A DNA stretch of 37,420 bases from positions 1 to 37,420 of the forward strand of contig CACHKQ010000007.1 in assembly GCA_902580445.1 (NCBI GenBank), in the 5' to 3' direction. Below, in pieces: positions 8,640 to 17,693 of the stretch. The notes below the pieces were generated by a model. The model made no database searches, was not told where the DNA came from, and was given only the letters and a program-made list of their open reading frames with translations. This stretch comes from an uncultured Pelagibacteraceae bacterium (GTDB taxonomy: Bacteria; Pseudomonadota; Alphaproteobacteria; Pelagibacterales; Pelagibacteraceae). Both the position numbers and the translations under genes were made by a program. The number at the start of each line of letters is the position of its first letter. The first letter of the stretch is position 1.

Positions 8640-8676
8640 ATTTTAAACCTTTATATAATATCTATTATATCAATTT
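8640..8676. promoter_or_regulatory. Short divergent promoter region of pxpA and pxpB
   Basis: The 37-base gap must serve both directions. On the plus strand TATAAT occurs at 8654-8659 and TATTAT at 8663-8668. On the minus strand TATTAT occupies 8660-8655. No Shine-Dalgarno precedes either start, so both messages should have very short leaders. The -35 elements would have to lie within or at the edge of the opposite gene. Confidence 0.45.
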
Positions 8677-9366
8677 ATGTTAAAAAAAATAACCAATATT
8701 GGAGATTGTGGCATCACTTGTGATTTTGGTGATGAAGTTAATAAAAGCACAAACAAAGAAGTAATTAAACTTTTTAACTTTATTCAACAGTCAGTAAATA
8801 CTAGAAAGCTAAAAGGAATATTAAATTATACCCCATCATACAATAAATTAATAATTAATTTTGAATTAGGACAAATTAAATCACAAGAAATAATAGAATT
8901 CATTAAAAGTAGCGATTATTCAAAAATAAATTTAACTGAAAACAAAAAAATTGTTGAAATCCCAATATGTTATGATGAAGAATTTGCTTTGGACATTAAA
9001 AGATTAGAGACAAAAACCAAATTAAATTTTAAAGAAATAGTATCAAAACATCTTGAAACAAATTTTTTCGTTTACATGATTGGTTTTGTACCTGGACAAC
9101 CCTTTCTTGGAGATCTGAATAAAAGTCTTTACCACGATAGGTTAGATACACCGCGTATAAAAATAAACAAAGGATGTGTGGGAATAGTTGAAAAATTTTG
9201 TACGATATACACTTTCGAAAGCCCTGGTGGATGGAATATAATAGGAAGAACTCCATTCGAACTATTCAATATAAACAAAAAAGATACAAGCATTTTATCA
9301 CCAGGTGACACTGTAAAATTTAAATCAATATCAAAAAAAGAGTTTGGATCGTTTAAAAATGAATAA
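8677..9366 (+). CDS. pxpB: 5-oxoprolinase subunit B (KipI / allophanate hydrolase subunit 1 family)
   Basis: PxpB forms with PxpC the part of 5-oxoprolinase that is homologous to KipI-KipA. The 229 residues include the family core YMIGFVPGQPFLGDL near 128-142, the RLDTPRIKINKGCVGIV segment, and a C-terminal TFESPGGWNIIGRTPFELF block ending with LSPGDTVKFK; all are standard for this family. The gene overlaps pxpC by eight bases (ATGAATAA), the usual tight pairing of subunits B and C. Older annotation would call this allophanate hydrolase subunit 1, but the neighbouring pxpA supports 5-oxoprolinase. Confidence 0.92.
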   Translation: MLKKITNIGDCGITCDFGDEVNKSTNKEVIKLFNFIQQSVNTRKLKGILNYTPSYNKLIINFELGQIKSQEIIEFIKSSDYSKINLTENKKIVEIPICYDEEFALDIKRLETKTKLNFKEIVSKHLETNFFVYMIGFVPGQPFLGDLNKSLYHDRLDTPRIKINKGCVGIVEKFCTIYTFESPGGWNIIGRTPFELFNINKKDTSILSPGDTVKFKSISKKEFGSFKNE

Positions 9367-10282
9367 TTACTTTAAAGTTTTAAGACCGGGTATTAATTCT
9401 ACTTTTCAAGATCTAGGTAGATTTGGTTTACAGCATTTAGGAATTGTCGCAAGTGGCTGTATGGATCAATTAACATTTTGTACTTCAAATAAATTAGTTG
9501 GCAATAAAATATCAGAGGGAGCTTTAGAATTTGCATATCAAGGACCATTATTCGAACTTATAGGAGAAACTGTACTGGTAGCTATCTCAGGCAAAGTTAA
9601 TTTTAATATTATAAAAAAAAATGGCGAAATAATTAAAGGAAAGCCTAATGAAAGTTTCCTAATTTCAAATGGAGAAAAGATTGATATTTTATCAACTATT
9701 AATTCTGTTTATGGTTATTTTTCAATTTTTGGTGGTTTTAAAATAGAAGAGGTTAAAGGCAGCGTATCAACATTGGTAAAAGCAAAAATCGGTCCAAACA
9801 ATGGTGACAAACTCAAAGTTGGCGATAAAATTTTTTTTAATAAATCTCATCAAGTGGATAAAACAAATAAAATTCAATTTGATTTCGATAAAGATAACAT
9901 CATCCGAGTTATGAAAGGATTACAAATTCATTATTTCTCGAAAAAAAGCCAAGAAGATTTTTTTTCAAAAGAATACAAAGTTACAAAATTAACTGATCGA
10001 ATGGGAATGAGATTAGAAGGTCAAAAACTCGAAAACACAGTCAATAAAAATATAAAATCGGAAGGGATCACGAAAGGATCAATACAAGTTCCCGGCGACG
10101 GCCAACCTATAATTCTACTTTCAGATCACCCAACAATCGGTGGATATCCAAAAATTGCAAATGTGATCACAGCTGATTATGATAAATTAGTTCAAAAAAC
10201 CCCTGGAACGATTATTAAATTCAAATTGGTCAATTTGGCTGTTGCAGAAATTGCTTTTCAAGACTATGTAAGAAAATTCTAA
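9359..10282 (+). CDS. pxpC: 5-oxoprolinase subunit C (KipA / allophanate hydrolase subunit 2 family)
   Basis: This is the biotin-dependent-carboxylase-like domain subunit. The 307 residues show the family start VLRPGINSTFQDLGRFGLQHLGI, the GALEFAYQGP segment near 60, the long RVMKGLQIHYF region, TDRMGMRLEG, and the strongly conserved EGITKGSIQVPGDGQPIILLSDHPTIGGYPKIANVI. The ATG at 9359 overlaps the pxpB stop; an in-frame TTG at 9344 would only extend into pxpB. The EamA transporter gene starts on the base after its stop, so pxpB-pxpC-transporter looks like one operon. Confidence 0.93.
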   Translation: MNNYFKVLRPGINSTFQDLGRFGLQHLGIVASGCMDQLTFCTSNKLVGNKISEGALEFAYQGPLFELIGETVLVAISGKVNFNIIKKNGEIIKGKPNESFLISNGEKIDILSTINSVYGYFSIFGGFKIEEVKGSVSTLVKAKIGPNNGDKLKVGDKIFFNKSHQVDKTNKIQFDFDKDNIIRVMKGLQIHYFSKKSQEDFFSKEYKVTKLTDRMGMRLEGQKLENTVNKNIKSEGITKGSIQVPGDGQPIILLSDHPTIGGYPKIANVITADYDKLVQKTPGTIIKFKLVNLAVAEIAFQDYVRKF

Positions 10283-11140
10283 ATGAATTTTGTTTATAAA
10301 ATACCTGGACCTTTGCTTATTCTCACAGGTGGATTTTGTTTAAGTTGGGGTGGACTAATTTTAAGATCTTTCGAAAGTGCAAGTATCTGGCAAATTCTTT
10401 TTTATAGATCAATATTTTTTCTCTGGGTTTTAATTGCTTTTATCTTATTAACTTATGGAAAAAAGACATTTAAAAAAATTAAAGAGGCAGGAATACCTGG
10501 TCTTATAGGCGGAGTATTTCTATCAACAAATTTTGTCGCCTATATGTATTCTATGATGGAAACGACTGTTGCTAATGTAGTTTTTATTATAAGCACTCAA
10601 ACAGTTTTTTTACCAATAGTTGCCTATTTTTTTTTAAAAGAAAAAATTTCACCGCGAGGATATGTTGCGATTGTATTAGCAATGATCGGCGTAACTTTGA
10701 TGATTGGTGACTCACTTGGCACAGGATCTTTAAAAGGAAATTTAGCTGCCTTAACAATTCCAATTAATTTTTCAGTTCTAGTTTTAATAATTCGAAAATA
10801 CCCAAAAGTAGATATGATACCTGCAATATTTTATGCAGGTATATTGAGTTGCCTATATGGTTTATTTTTACTTGAAGATATGGTCTTATCTACAAAAGAT
10901 ATTTGGTTATCTTTTTTACTTGGTGTTCCACAATTAGCTTTTGGTTTTATTTTTATCACAATAGGTTCTAGAACAACCCCAGCAGTGATGGTTGGTTTAT
11001 TAATGCTTATGGAGTCTATATTTGCCCCTATATGGGTTTGGTTATTTTATAATGAAATACCACCAATAAGTGTACTTATTGGGGGAATAATCATTCTTTC
11101 AGCCGTAGTTATGAAAAGCTTGGATTATAAAAAAGTATAA
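10283..11140 (+). CDS. EamA/DMT-family transporter
   Basis: This is a ten-helix drug/metabolite-superfamily membrane protein, 285 residues, made of two EamA halves. The first half has LSWGGLILRSFESASIWQILFYRSIFF and ends with VANVVFIISTQTVFLPIVAYFFLKEKISPRGYVAIVLAMIGVTLM, a textbook EamA repeat ending. The second half ends with TTPAVMVGLLMLMESIFAPIWVWLFYNEIPP followed by GGIIILSAVVM. Direct abutment to pxpC suggests cotranscription and perhaps transport of a glutamate- or oxoproline-related metabolite, but the family exports many things and nothing in the sequence fixes the substrate. Confidence 0.88.
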   Translation: MNFVYKIPGPLLILTGGFCLSWGGLILRSFESASIWQILFYRSIFFLWVLIAFILLTYGKKTFKKIKEAGIPGLIGGVFLSTNFVAYMYSMMETTVANVVFIISTQTVFLPIVAYFFLKEKISPRGYVAIVLAMIGVTLMIGDSLGTGSLKGNLAALTIPINFSVLVLIIRKYPKVDMIPAIFYAGILSCLYGLFLLEDMVLSTKDIWLSFLLGVPQLAFGFIFITIGSRTTPAVMVGLLMLMESIFAPIWVWLFYNEIPPISVLIGGIIILSAVVMKSLDYKKV

Positions 11141-11155
11141 TTTATCTAAATTTTG

Positions 11156-11164
11156 TGTTATAAG
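11156..11164 (+). promoter_or_regulatory. Extended -10 promoter element of the glycine riboswitch/gcv operon
   Basis: TGTTATAAG at 11156-11164 reads as an extended -10 (TGn followed by TATAAG). Transcription would start about 7 bases later, near 11170-11171, which is exactly the first base of aptamer 1 stem P1. No good -35 is evident 17 bases upstream, as is common for extended -10 promoters. Confidence 0.55.
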
Positions 11165-11169
11165 AAAAG

Positions 11170-11334
11170 AATAACGGGAGAGACTATTTAAATATAGCGC
11201 CGAAGGAGCAACCTCCCTGGAAACTCTCAGGCAAAAGGACCGTTATTGTAATAACTCTGGAAAGCAGGCTTAGCCTCACCGAAGGAGTAAATCTCTCAGG
11301 TTCTTGGACAGATGGGGAAAAAAAGGGTTATTAC
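11170..11334 (+). ncRNA. Tandem glycine riboswitch upstream of gcvT
   Basis: Two consecutive glycine aptamers are present. In aptamer 1, AATAACGG (11170-11177) pairs with CCGTTATT (11240-11247), enclosing the conserved GCGCCGAAGGAGCAA and AAACTCTCAGGCAAAAGGAC cores. In aptamer 2, GTAATAACTC (11248-11257) pairs with GGGTTATTAC (11325-11334), with one G-U pair, enclosing CACCGAAGGAGTAAA, CTCTCAGG and GGACAGATGGGG. The aptamers touch with no linker. Aptamer 2 P1 ends three bases before the gcvT ATG and contains the nearest Shine-Dalgarno-like GGG, so control is probably at translation initiation. Glycine riboswitches before gcvT are well known, including in SAR11. Confidence 0.96.
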
Positions 11335-11337
11335 AAA

Positions 11338-12426
11338 ATGGAAAAAACAGCTTTATATAATTTTCATAAAAACTCAGGAGCTAAGTTCGTTCCTTTCGCT
11401 GGTTATGAGATGCCTATCCAATATAAAGATGGCATAGTTAAAGAACATATAAATACAAGACAGTTCGCGGGTTTTTTCGATGTATCACATATGGGGCAGT
11501 TTTTTGTCTCTGGAGGCCGATCAACAGAACTTAGTTTAGAAAAAATCATACCGTTAGATTTTAAAGAAATTAAGATGAACCAGTCTAAATATTCCTTTTT
11601 AATTAATGATGAAGGAGGAGTTATAGATGATCTTATTATAACAAGAGTTGAAAATGGTTTTAATATTATATTGAATGCAGCTTGCAAGGATAACGATATT
11701 AAAGAAATTGCAAAGTGTCTAAATTCCGAAAGCAAATACGAATTAAGAAAAGATTTATCTCTTATAGCTTTACAAGGTCCTAAAGCGGAAACAATTCTTG
11801 AATCAATTATAAAAGGTGTAAAAGAACTCAAATTTATGAATGGTAATTATTTTAAATTTCTTGAAAAGAAAATTTACATAACTCGTTCTGGTTATACAGG
11901 CGAAGATGGTTTTGAGATTTCAGTGCCAAATGTAATTGTTGAAAATCTTATCAAATTACTTACATATAAAGATGCTAAACCTATAGGTTTGGGAGCAAGA
12001 GATACACTTAGATTAGAAGCGGGTTTATGTTTGTATGGTCATGAATTAAATCAAGAGATTAATCCGATTCAAGCAAATTTAAAATGGGCAATTTCAAAAA
12101 AAAGAAGAGAAACAGGAGGATTCAAAGGCTGGGAAAATATTAAAAAAGATTTACAAAACGGAGTTTCTAAAATTAGAGTTGGTGTTAAACCAGCAGGTAA
12201 AATTATCGCAAGGGAGGGTACAAAAATTTATTCTAATACTGGTGAGGAAATAGGAATTATAACAAGTGGCACATATGGACCCAGCGTAAATAGTCCAGTT
12301 GCCATGGGATATGTAAAAAGTAAATTTTCAGAAATTGATAATAAAATTTTAATAGAGGTAAGAGGAAAAAAGCATGAGGCCAAAGTATCTAAATTACCTT
12401 TTTATAAAAAGAGTTATGTCAAATAG
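11338..12426 (+). CDS. gcvT: Glycine cleavage system T protein (aminomethyltransferase)
   Basis: GcvT transfers the methylene carbon from lipoyl-bound aminomethyl on GcvH to tetrahydrofolate, releasing ammonia. The 362-residue length is standard. Visible family blocks are [17 protein letters not shown] and [11 protein letters not shown] near 25-54, and [14 protein letters not shown] with the conserved aspartates D97/D98. Further on are [13 protein letters not shown] near 182-194, [21 protein letters not shown], and the C-terminal [18 protein letters not shown]. It is the first gene of gcvT-gcvH-gcvP under the glycine riboswitch. The gcvH start follows after eight bases. Confidence 0.97.
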   Translation: MEKTALYNFHKNSGAKFVPFAGYEMPIQYKDGIVKEHINTRQFAGFFDVSHMGQFFVSGGRSTELSLEKIIPLDFKEIKMNQSKYSFLINDEGGVIDDLIITRVENGFNIILNAACKDNDIKEIAKCLNSESKYELRKDLSLIALQGPKAETILESIIKGVKELKFMNGNYFKFLEKKIYITRSGYTGEDGFEISVPNVIVENLIKLLTYKDAKPIGLGARDTLRLEAGLCLYGHELNQEINPIQANLKWAISKKRRETGGFKGWENIKKDLQNGVSKIRVGVKPAGKIIAREGTKIYSNTGEEIGIITSGTYGPSVNSPVAMGYVKSKFSEIDNKILIEVRGKKHEAKVSKLPFYKKSYVK

Positions 12427-12434
12427 GAGGATAT

Positions 12435-12815
12435 ATGAGTGAAAAAAAATATTCAAAAAAACATGAATGGATCATGTTAGATGGTGAGTCTGCAACTGTA
12501 GGCATTAGCAAGCATGCAACAGAAATGCTCGGTGATATCGTTTTTGTTGAATTGCCCGAGAAAGGTAAGAGCTTAAATAAAGAAGAAAAAGCTGCTGTAG
12601 TAGAATCCACAAAGGCTGCGAGCGATGTTTATACACCAGTATCTGGAGAAATTATGGAAACAAATCAACCAATTGTCGATGATCCATCAAATGTAAATAA
12701 AGATCCAGAAAATAATGGTTGGTTTTTTAAAATAAAAGTTAAAGATAAATCAGAGTTAGATTCTTTGATGAGCCAGCCGGATTATGAAAAATTCGTAAAG
12801 GACAATCCAAATTAG
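12435..12815 (+). CDS. gcvH: Glycine cleavage system H protein (lipoyl carrier)
   Basis: GcvH is the lipoylated shuttle between GcvP, GcvT and dihydrolipoamide dehydrogenase. At 126 residues it has normal length. The lipoylation site is K60 in the motif [17 protein letters not shown], and the KKHEWI start and [20 protein letters not shown] block are typical. A good AGGAGG Shine-Dalgarno (12425-12430) overlaps the gcvT stop region. No gene for the L protein (dihydrolipoamide dehydrogenase) or lipoate attachment is present in the window, so those must be supplied elsewhere. Confidence 0.97.
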   Translation: MSEKKYSKKHEWIMLDGESATVGISKHATEMLGDIVFVELPEKGKSLNKEEKAAVVESTKAASDVYTPVSGEIMETNQPIVDDPSNVNKDPENNGWFFKIKVKDKSELDSLMSQPDYEKFVKDNPN

Positions 12816-12816
12816 C

Positions 12817-15684
12817 ATGATAGACGATACTTCAAAAGAATTTATCAGTAGGCACATTGGTCCGAGCACTGAAGACCAAATAGAGATGTTAAAAGCAATA
12901 TCTTCAAAATCAATTAATAATTTAATTGAGAATACTGTTCCAAAGAATATTTTAATTAAAGATGAACTAAAAATTGATGAGCCAATGTCAGAGAATGATG
13001 CTCTAAAAAAATTGAAACTTTTGTCAAAAAAAAATGAAGTTTTCCGTAATTTTATAGGCATGGGTTACTATAATACTGTTACCCCAAATGTTATTTTAAG
13101 AAATATACTGGAGAATCCTGGTTGGTATACTTCTTATACTCCATACCAACCTGAAGTAGCCCAGGGAAGATTAGAAATGCTTATTAATTTCCAACAAATG
13201 ATAATGGATTTAACTGGTATGGATATAGCAAATGCTTCGTTATTAGATGAAGGAACTGCTGCTGCTGAAGCAGTGGGTTTATGTCAAAGATTAGATAAAA
13301 ATAATTCAAAAAAGATATTTGTATCAAGCTCATGTAACCCTCAAACAATAGATATAATTAAGACAAGGGTTGAGCCATTCAATATAGAGCTAATTATTGG
13401 TGATGAGGAAAAAATTTTAAAAGGTATTAAAGATAAAATTATTTGTGGTGTTTTAGCTTACCCTGGAACTTTAGGTGAAATTAAAGACCCTAGTGAGTCT
13501 ATAAGCTTAATTCATAAAAAAGAAGGCAAAGTAATTATTGTTAGTGATCTGTTATCTTTAACAAGACTTAAAACCCCAGCAGAACTTGGGGCAGATATTG
13601 CTGTTGGAAGTGCACAAAGATTTGGAATACCTATGGGTTATGGAGGTCCACATGCAGCGTTTTTTGCAACTAAAGAAGAATTTAAAAGGTCTATGCCAGG
13701 TAGAATTATTGGAGTATCAGTTGATAGACATGGGAAAAAAGCGTTCAGGTTATCTCTTCAAACAAGAGAACAGCACATAAGAAGAGACAAGGCTACAAGC
13801 AATATTTGTACTGCTCAAGCACTACTTGCAATTCTTTCAGCTGCTTATGCAATTTATCATGGACCTGAAGGAATTTTAAAAATAGCTAATAGGACATCAA
13901 AGTTAGCAAAAATATTTGCTGATGGACTGAAATCAGGTGGTTACCAACTACACTCTGAAAATTTTTTTGATACAGTTACTGTCAAAACAAATGAGAAAAC
14001 AGACACTATAAATAACAAGGCCTTATCAGAAAAAATTAATTTGAGGGTAGTAGATAAAAATACATTATCTGTAGCTTTTGATGAGGTTAAGAGAGTTGAT
14101 CATGTAAATACTCTACTAAAAATATTCGGCATAAAAAAAACATTTAGTAATACTGATAAAGTTGATTTAACTAATTTACCAAAAAATCTTTTAAGAACAT
14201 CTAAATATCTGACTCATCCTATTTTTCATAAATATCACTCAGAAACTGAGATGCTTCGTTATTTAAAAAGATTAGAAGATTGTGATATTGCTTTAAATAG
14301 ATCTATGATTGCTCTTGGCTCATGTACGATGAAGCTAAATGCTACAGCGGAACTTATCCCTGTGACTTGGAAAGAATTCTCATTACCACATCCTTTTGTG
14401 CCCCAAGATCAAATGAAAGGGTATAAGGTTTTATTTAATGATTTAGTTAATGATTTAAAGGAAATCACAGGTTTTGATGCAGTTTCCCTTCAACCAAATT
14501 CAGGTGCTCAAGGAGAATATTCAGGATTAATGACAATACGTAAATTTCATTTGAATAATAATCAAAAAAATAGAAATGTATGTTTGATACCAGAGTCAGC
14601 ACACGGTACAAATCCTGCAAGCGCACAAATGTGTGGTATGAAAGTAGTAGTTGTTAATTGCGATGAGGAAGGCAATGTTGATATAATAGATTTAAAAGAT
14701 AAGGTAAATAAGTATTCAAAAGATTTAGCTGCTCTGATGGTAACCTACCCATCAACACACGGAGTATTCGAAGAAAAAATTAGTGAAATTTGTGATTATG
14801 TCCATAAAGCTGGCGGTCAAGTTTATATGGATGGTGCAAACCTTAACGCACTAGTTGGTATTGCAAAACCTGGAAAATTTGGACCAGATGTTTGTCATAT
14901 CAACTTACACAAAACTTTTTGTATTCCACATGGAGGAGGAGGGCCAGGTATGGGTCCAATCGCATGCGCAAAACACTTAAAAGATTTTTTACCAAATCAT
15001 AACATTACTAAAAATAATAGATCCGAGAAAAGTTTAGGCTCTGTATCTGCTGCGCCATGGGGAAGTGCGAGTATATTACCAATTTCCTGGATGTATATAA
15101 AAATGATGGGAGCTGAAGGTTTAAGAAAAGCATCTGAGGTAGCAATTTTAAACGCAAATTACATATCAAAAAAATTATCTAATCATTATAAAGTTCTCTA
15201 CAAAGGAAAAAATGGAAATGTTGCACACGAATGTATTATAGATCTTAGACCAATAAAATCTAAATCGGGAATTTCAGAGGAAGATATCGCCAAAAGATTA
15301 ATAGATTACGGTTATCATGCCCCAACAATGTCCTGGCCTGTTGCCGGAACATTAATGATTGAACCAACAGAGAGTGAAAATCTGGCAGAGATAAATCGTT
15401 TTTGTAATGCATTAATATCTATTAAAAAAGAAATTGATAAAGTTGACAATGGTAGTTTTGATAAGAAAGACAATCCTTTGAAAAATGCTCCACACACACA
15501 TCTTGAGCTTAGTGCAGATGAATGGAAACACTTATATAAAAGAGAAGAAGCCGCATTTCCAAATGAATATTTGAAAGTTAATAAGTTTTGGCCCCCAGTT
15601 GGAAGAGTTGATAATGTTTTTGGTGATAGAAATTTAGTTTGCTCTTGTCCAACTCTTCAAGAGTATAAAGAAGATGCAGCTTAA
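12817..15684 (+). CDS. gcvP: Glycine dehydrogenase (decarboxylating), P protein, fused alpha-beta form
   Basis: GcvP is the PLP enzyme that decarboxylates glycine and loads the remaining aminomethyl group on GcvH. The 955 residues represent the single-chain form. The N-terminal half begins with FISRHIGPSTEDQIEML and has GMGYYNTVTPNVILRNILENPGWYT. The PLP lysine is K699 in INLHKTFCIPHGGGGPGMGPI. The C-terminal YHAPTMSWPVAGTLMIEPTESE block is intact. It starts one base after the gcvH stop. The next gene starts only seven bases after its stop, with no terminator between, so the operon may continue into the lipid genes. Confidence 0.97.
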   Translation: MIDDTSKEFISRHIGPSTEDQIEMLKAISSKSINNLIENTVPKNILIKDELKIDEPMSENDALKKLKLLSKKNEVFRNFIGMGYYNTVTPNVILRNILENPGWYTSYTPYQPEVAQGRLEMLINFQQMIMDLTGMDIANASLLDEGTAAAEAVGLCQRLDKNNSKKIFVSSSCNPQTIDIIKTRVEPFNIELIIGDEEKILKGIKDKIICGVLAYPGTLGEIKDPSESISLIHKKEGKVIIVSDLLSLTRLKTPAELGADIAVGSAQRFGIPMGYGGPHAAFFATKEEFKRSMPGRIIGVSVDRHGKKAFRLSLQTREQHIRRDKATSNICTAQALLAILSAAYAIYHGPEGILKIANRTSKLAKIFADGLKSGGYQLHSENFFDTVTVKTNEKTDTINNKALSEKINLRVVDKNTLSVAFDEVKRVDHVNTLLKIFGIKKTFSNTDKVDLTNLPKNLLRTSKYLTHPIFHKYHSETEMLRYLKRLEDCDIALNRSMIALGSCTMKLNATAELIPVTWKEFSLPHPFVPQDQMKGYKVLFNDLVNDLKEITGFDAVSLQPNSGAQGEYSGLMTIRKFHLNNNQKNRNVCLIPESAHGTNPASAQMCGMKVVVVNCDEEGNVDIIDLKDKVNKYSKDLAALMVTYPSTHGVFEEKISEICDYVHKAGGQVYMDGANLNALVGIAKPGKFGPDVCHINLHKTFCIPHGGGGPGMGPIACAKHLKDFLPNHNITKNNRSEKSLGSVSAAPWGSASILPISWMYIKMMGAEGLRKASEVAILNANYISKKLSNHYKVLYKGKNGNVAHECIIDLRPIKSKSGISEEDIAKRLIDYGYHAPTMSWPVAGTLMIEPTESENLAEINRFCNALISIKKEIDKVDNGSFDKKDNPLKNAPHTHLELSADEWKHLYKREEAAFPNEYLKVNKFWPPVGRVDNVFGDRNLVCSCPTLQEYKEDAA

Positions 15685-15691
15685 ATATTAA

Positions 15692-16978
15692 ATGAAAATT
15701 GCAGTTATTGGTTCAGGTATATCAGGTCTGTCAGCTGCTTATTACTTATCAAAAAAATATAAAGTAGATCTTTTTGAAAGGGAGGATCATTTTGGTGGAC
15801 ACTCATATACATACGACATAAATGAGAATGATAAAAAAGTTCCTGTAGATCTCGGATTTATAGTTTTTAATAAATTAACTTATCCAAATTTAATAAATTT
15901 TTTTAATGAGCTAAAAGTTCCATACGAAAAAAGCGATATGTCTTTTTCAGTTTCTGTAAAAGACTCATCAATTGAATATGGTGGCACAGGTTTTAACGCG
16001 TTATTTGCAAGAAAAAATAATTTATTTAATTTTAATTTTATTAAAATGATTTATGAAATTATATCTTTTTATAAAACAGCACCAATTTTACTAAAAAAAG
16101 ATTTGAAAAATTTGACCTTAGGAAATTATTTAGATAATTCAAAACTTTCAAAATATTTTATAAATTACCATATTGTTCCAATGGTAGCAGCAATTTGGTC
16201 AATGCCGATTTCAAAAGCGAGAGATATACCTTTTGAATTGTTTTTAAATTTTTTTAACAACCATGGGCTTTTTAAATTAAAAAATAGACCTCAGTGGTAT
16301 ACTGTTACAAATAGAAGTAGAGCTTATGTAACAAGAGTCTTAGAAAAAATTAGTGGAGATTATTTAAAAAACTATAATATAAAAAAAATAGTAAGAAGTA
16401 AGGATAATGTGAGAATTTTCACACAAAATGACGGCGACCAGCGGGATTACGATCATGTTGTTTTATCCTGTCATGCAGATGAAAGTTTAAATATTATTGA
16501 TAAACCAACAATAGATGAAAAAAAAATTCTTAGAGAATTTTCTTATATTCCTAATACCGCGTATCTTCATACAGACACAAATTTGATGCCAAATAAAAAA
16601 AATGCTTGGTCGAGCTGGAACTCAATTTCTACAAAAGATTTATCTCACACATGTATTACATACTGGCTAAATAAGCTGCAAAATTTAAAAACAAAAGAGA
16701 ATTATTTTCTGACTTTAAATCCAATATTCGAAATTAAAGAAAATAAATTAATAAAAAAAATTAATTTTACACATCCTTATTTAAATATTAAAAGCTTTAA
16801 GACACAAACTAACTTAAATACTCTTCAAGGTAAAAATAGGACTTGGTTTTCGGGTAGTTATTTTGGGTACGGTTTTCATGAGGATGGGTTAAAATCAACT
16901 TTAGAAATGATAAATCAATTTGAAAGAAGAGATGGAGACTTGTATATACAAAGGCATAGTTACGCATCGAAGATTTAA
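15692..16978 (+). CDS. FAD-dependent amine-oxidase-like oxidoreductase (COG2907 type), probable fatty-acyl desaturase
   Basis: The 428-residue flavoprotein begins with a Rossmann dinucleotide site, IAVIGSGISGLSAAYYLSKKYKVDLFE (GxGxxG at about 7-12, acidic residue ending the second strand). This is followed by GGHSYTYDI and VDLGFIVFN, typical of the COG2907 group. The C-terminal NRTWFSGSYFGYGFHEDGLKS is the second FAD-contact region. In characterised clusters this flavoprotein sits with a DUF1365 protein and a CFA-like methyltransferase, as here, and a desaturase (UfaD) belongs to furan fatty acid synthesis in Rhodobacter. Whether this gene is that enzyme is inference. It overlaps the DUF1365 gene by 47 bases. 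Confidence 0.85.
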   Translation: MKIAVIGSGISGLSAAYYLSKKYKVDLFEREDHFGGHSYTYDINENDKKVPVDLGFIVFNKLTYPNLINFFNELKVPYEKSDMSFSVSVKDSSIEYGGTGFNALFARKNNLFNFNFIKMIYEIISFYKTAPILLKKDLKNLTLGNYLDNSKLSKYFINYHIVPMVAAIWSMPISKARDIPFELFLNFFNNHGLFKLKNRPQWYTVTNRSRAYVTRVLEKISGDYLKNYNIKKIVRSKDNVRIFTQNDGDQRDYDHVVLSCHADESLNIIDKPTIDEKKILREFSYIPNTAYLHTDTNLMPNKKNAWSSWNSISTKDLSHTCITYWLNKLQNLKTKENYFLTLNPIFEIKENKLIKKINFTHPYLNIKSFKTQTNLNTLQGKNRTWFSGSYFGYGFHEDGLKSTLEMINQFERRDGDLYIQRHSYASKI

Positions 16979-17693
16979 ACCGAAAAGACATTTTTTTAAT
17001 TATAAAACCTTTTCTGTCCTTTTTGATTTAGATGAATTAAAAGATTTAGAAAAAAAGATTTCGATATTTTCTCTCAATAAGTTTAATGTTTTTAGTTTCT
17101 ACAATAAAGATCACGGAAATAGAGATGGCAGTGATATTAAAAACTGGGTCAAGAATAATTTAAATAAATTTAACATTAACTTTAAAGTATCAAAGATAAA
17201 ACTTTTATGTTTTCCACGTATTTTTGGTTATGTATTCAATCCACTAAGTATTTTTTATTGTTACAACGAGAAATCTGAATTAAGAGCAATTCTTTATGAG
17301 GTCAAAAATACTTTTAACGAACAACATACTTATATTTTTCAGGTAAAAAATAATTCCAAAATTATCACACAAAGTTGTAACAAAAAGTTTTATGTATCAC
17401 CTTTTATGGAAATGGAAACTTCTTATAATTTTAGATTATCAGAACCTAAAGAGACTTTAAGTGTTTTTATAAAACAGAAAGATATTAATGGAATGTTGCT
17501 TTCAGCATGTCAAATTGGAAAGAAAGAGCAGATATCCACAAAACGATTACTGATAAACTTCTTAAAACACCCAATGATGACAATTAAAATTATAATGGCG
17601 ATACATTTTGAAGCATTAAGACTATGGAGGAAAGGGGTTAAGTTAGTAAGGAGAAATACCAAAATGAAAAATAATCTTTCTTTAGAAAAATGA
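16932..17693 (+). CDS. DUF1365 family protein of the methyl/furan fatty acid cluster
   Basis: The 253-residue protein matches DUF1365: the start ETCIYKGIVTHRRFKPKRHFFNYKTFSVLFDLDEL, then LCFPRIFGYVFNPLSIFYCYNEKSELRAILYEVKNTFNEQHTY, and the SPFMEMETSYNFRL segment are all family hallmarks. The biochemical role is not established, but it is a constant partner of the COG2907 flavoprotein and the CFA-like methyltransferase. I chose ATG 16932 because the family begins at the LYxGxVxHRR motif; this start lies inside the preceding gene. Its stop overlaps the methyltransferase start by four bases (ATGA). Confidence 0.88.
   Translation: METCIYKGIVTHRRFKPKRHFFNYKTFSVLFDLDELKDLEKKISIFSLNKFNVFSFYNKDHGNRDGSDIKNWVKNNLNKFNINFKVSKIKLLCFPRIFGYVFNPLSIFYCYNEKSELRAILYEVKNTFNEQHTYIFQVKNNSKIITQSCNKKFYVSPFMEMETSYNFRLSEPKETLSVFIKQKDINGMLLSACQIGKKEQISTKRLLINFLKHPMMTIKIIMAIHFEALRLWRKGVKLVRRNTKMKNNLSLEK

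Noticed and set aside
8677..10282. pxpB and pxpC as allophanate hydrolase subunits in urea breakdown
   Set aside because: The neighbouring pxpA and the absence of urea carboxylase or urease genes favour 5-oxoprolinase.
11403..11831. 142-codon open frame antisense to gcvT
   Set aside because: It is a shadow of a well-conserved gene; the composition is serine/leucine/isoleucine-rich as expected for the reverse of A-rich coding DNA, and it has no start signals.
12756..13061. 101-codon antisense frame across the gcvH-gcvP junction
   Set aside because: Phe/Ser/Ile-rich shadow of gcvP, with no independent support.
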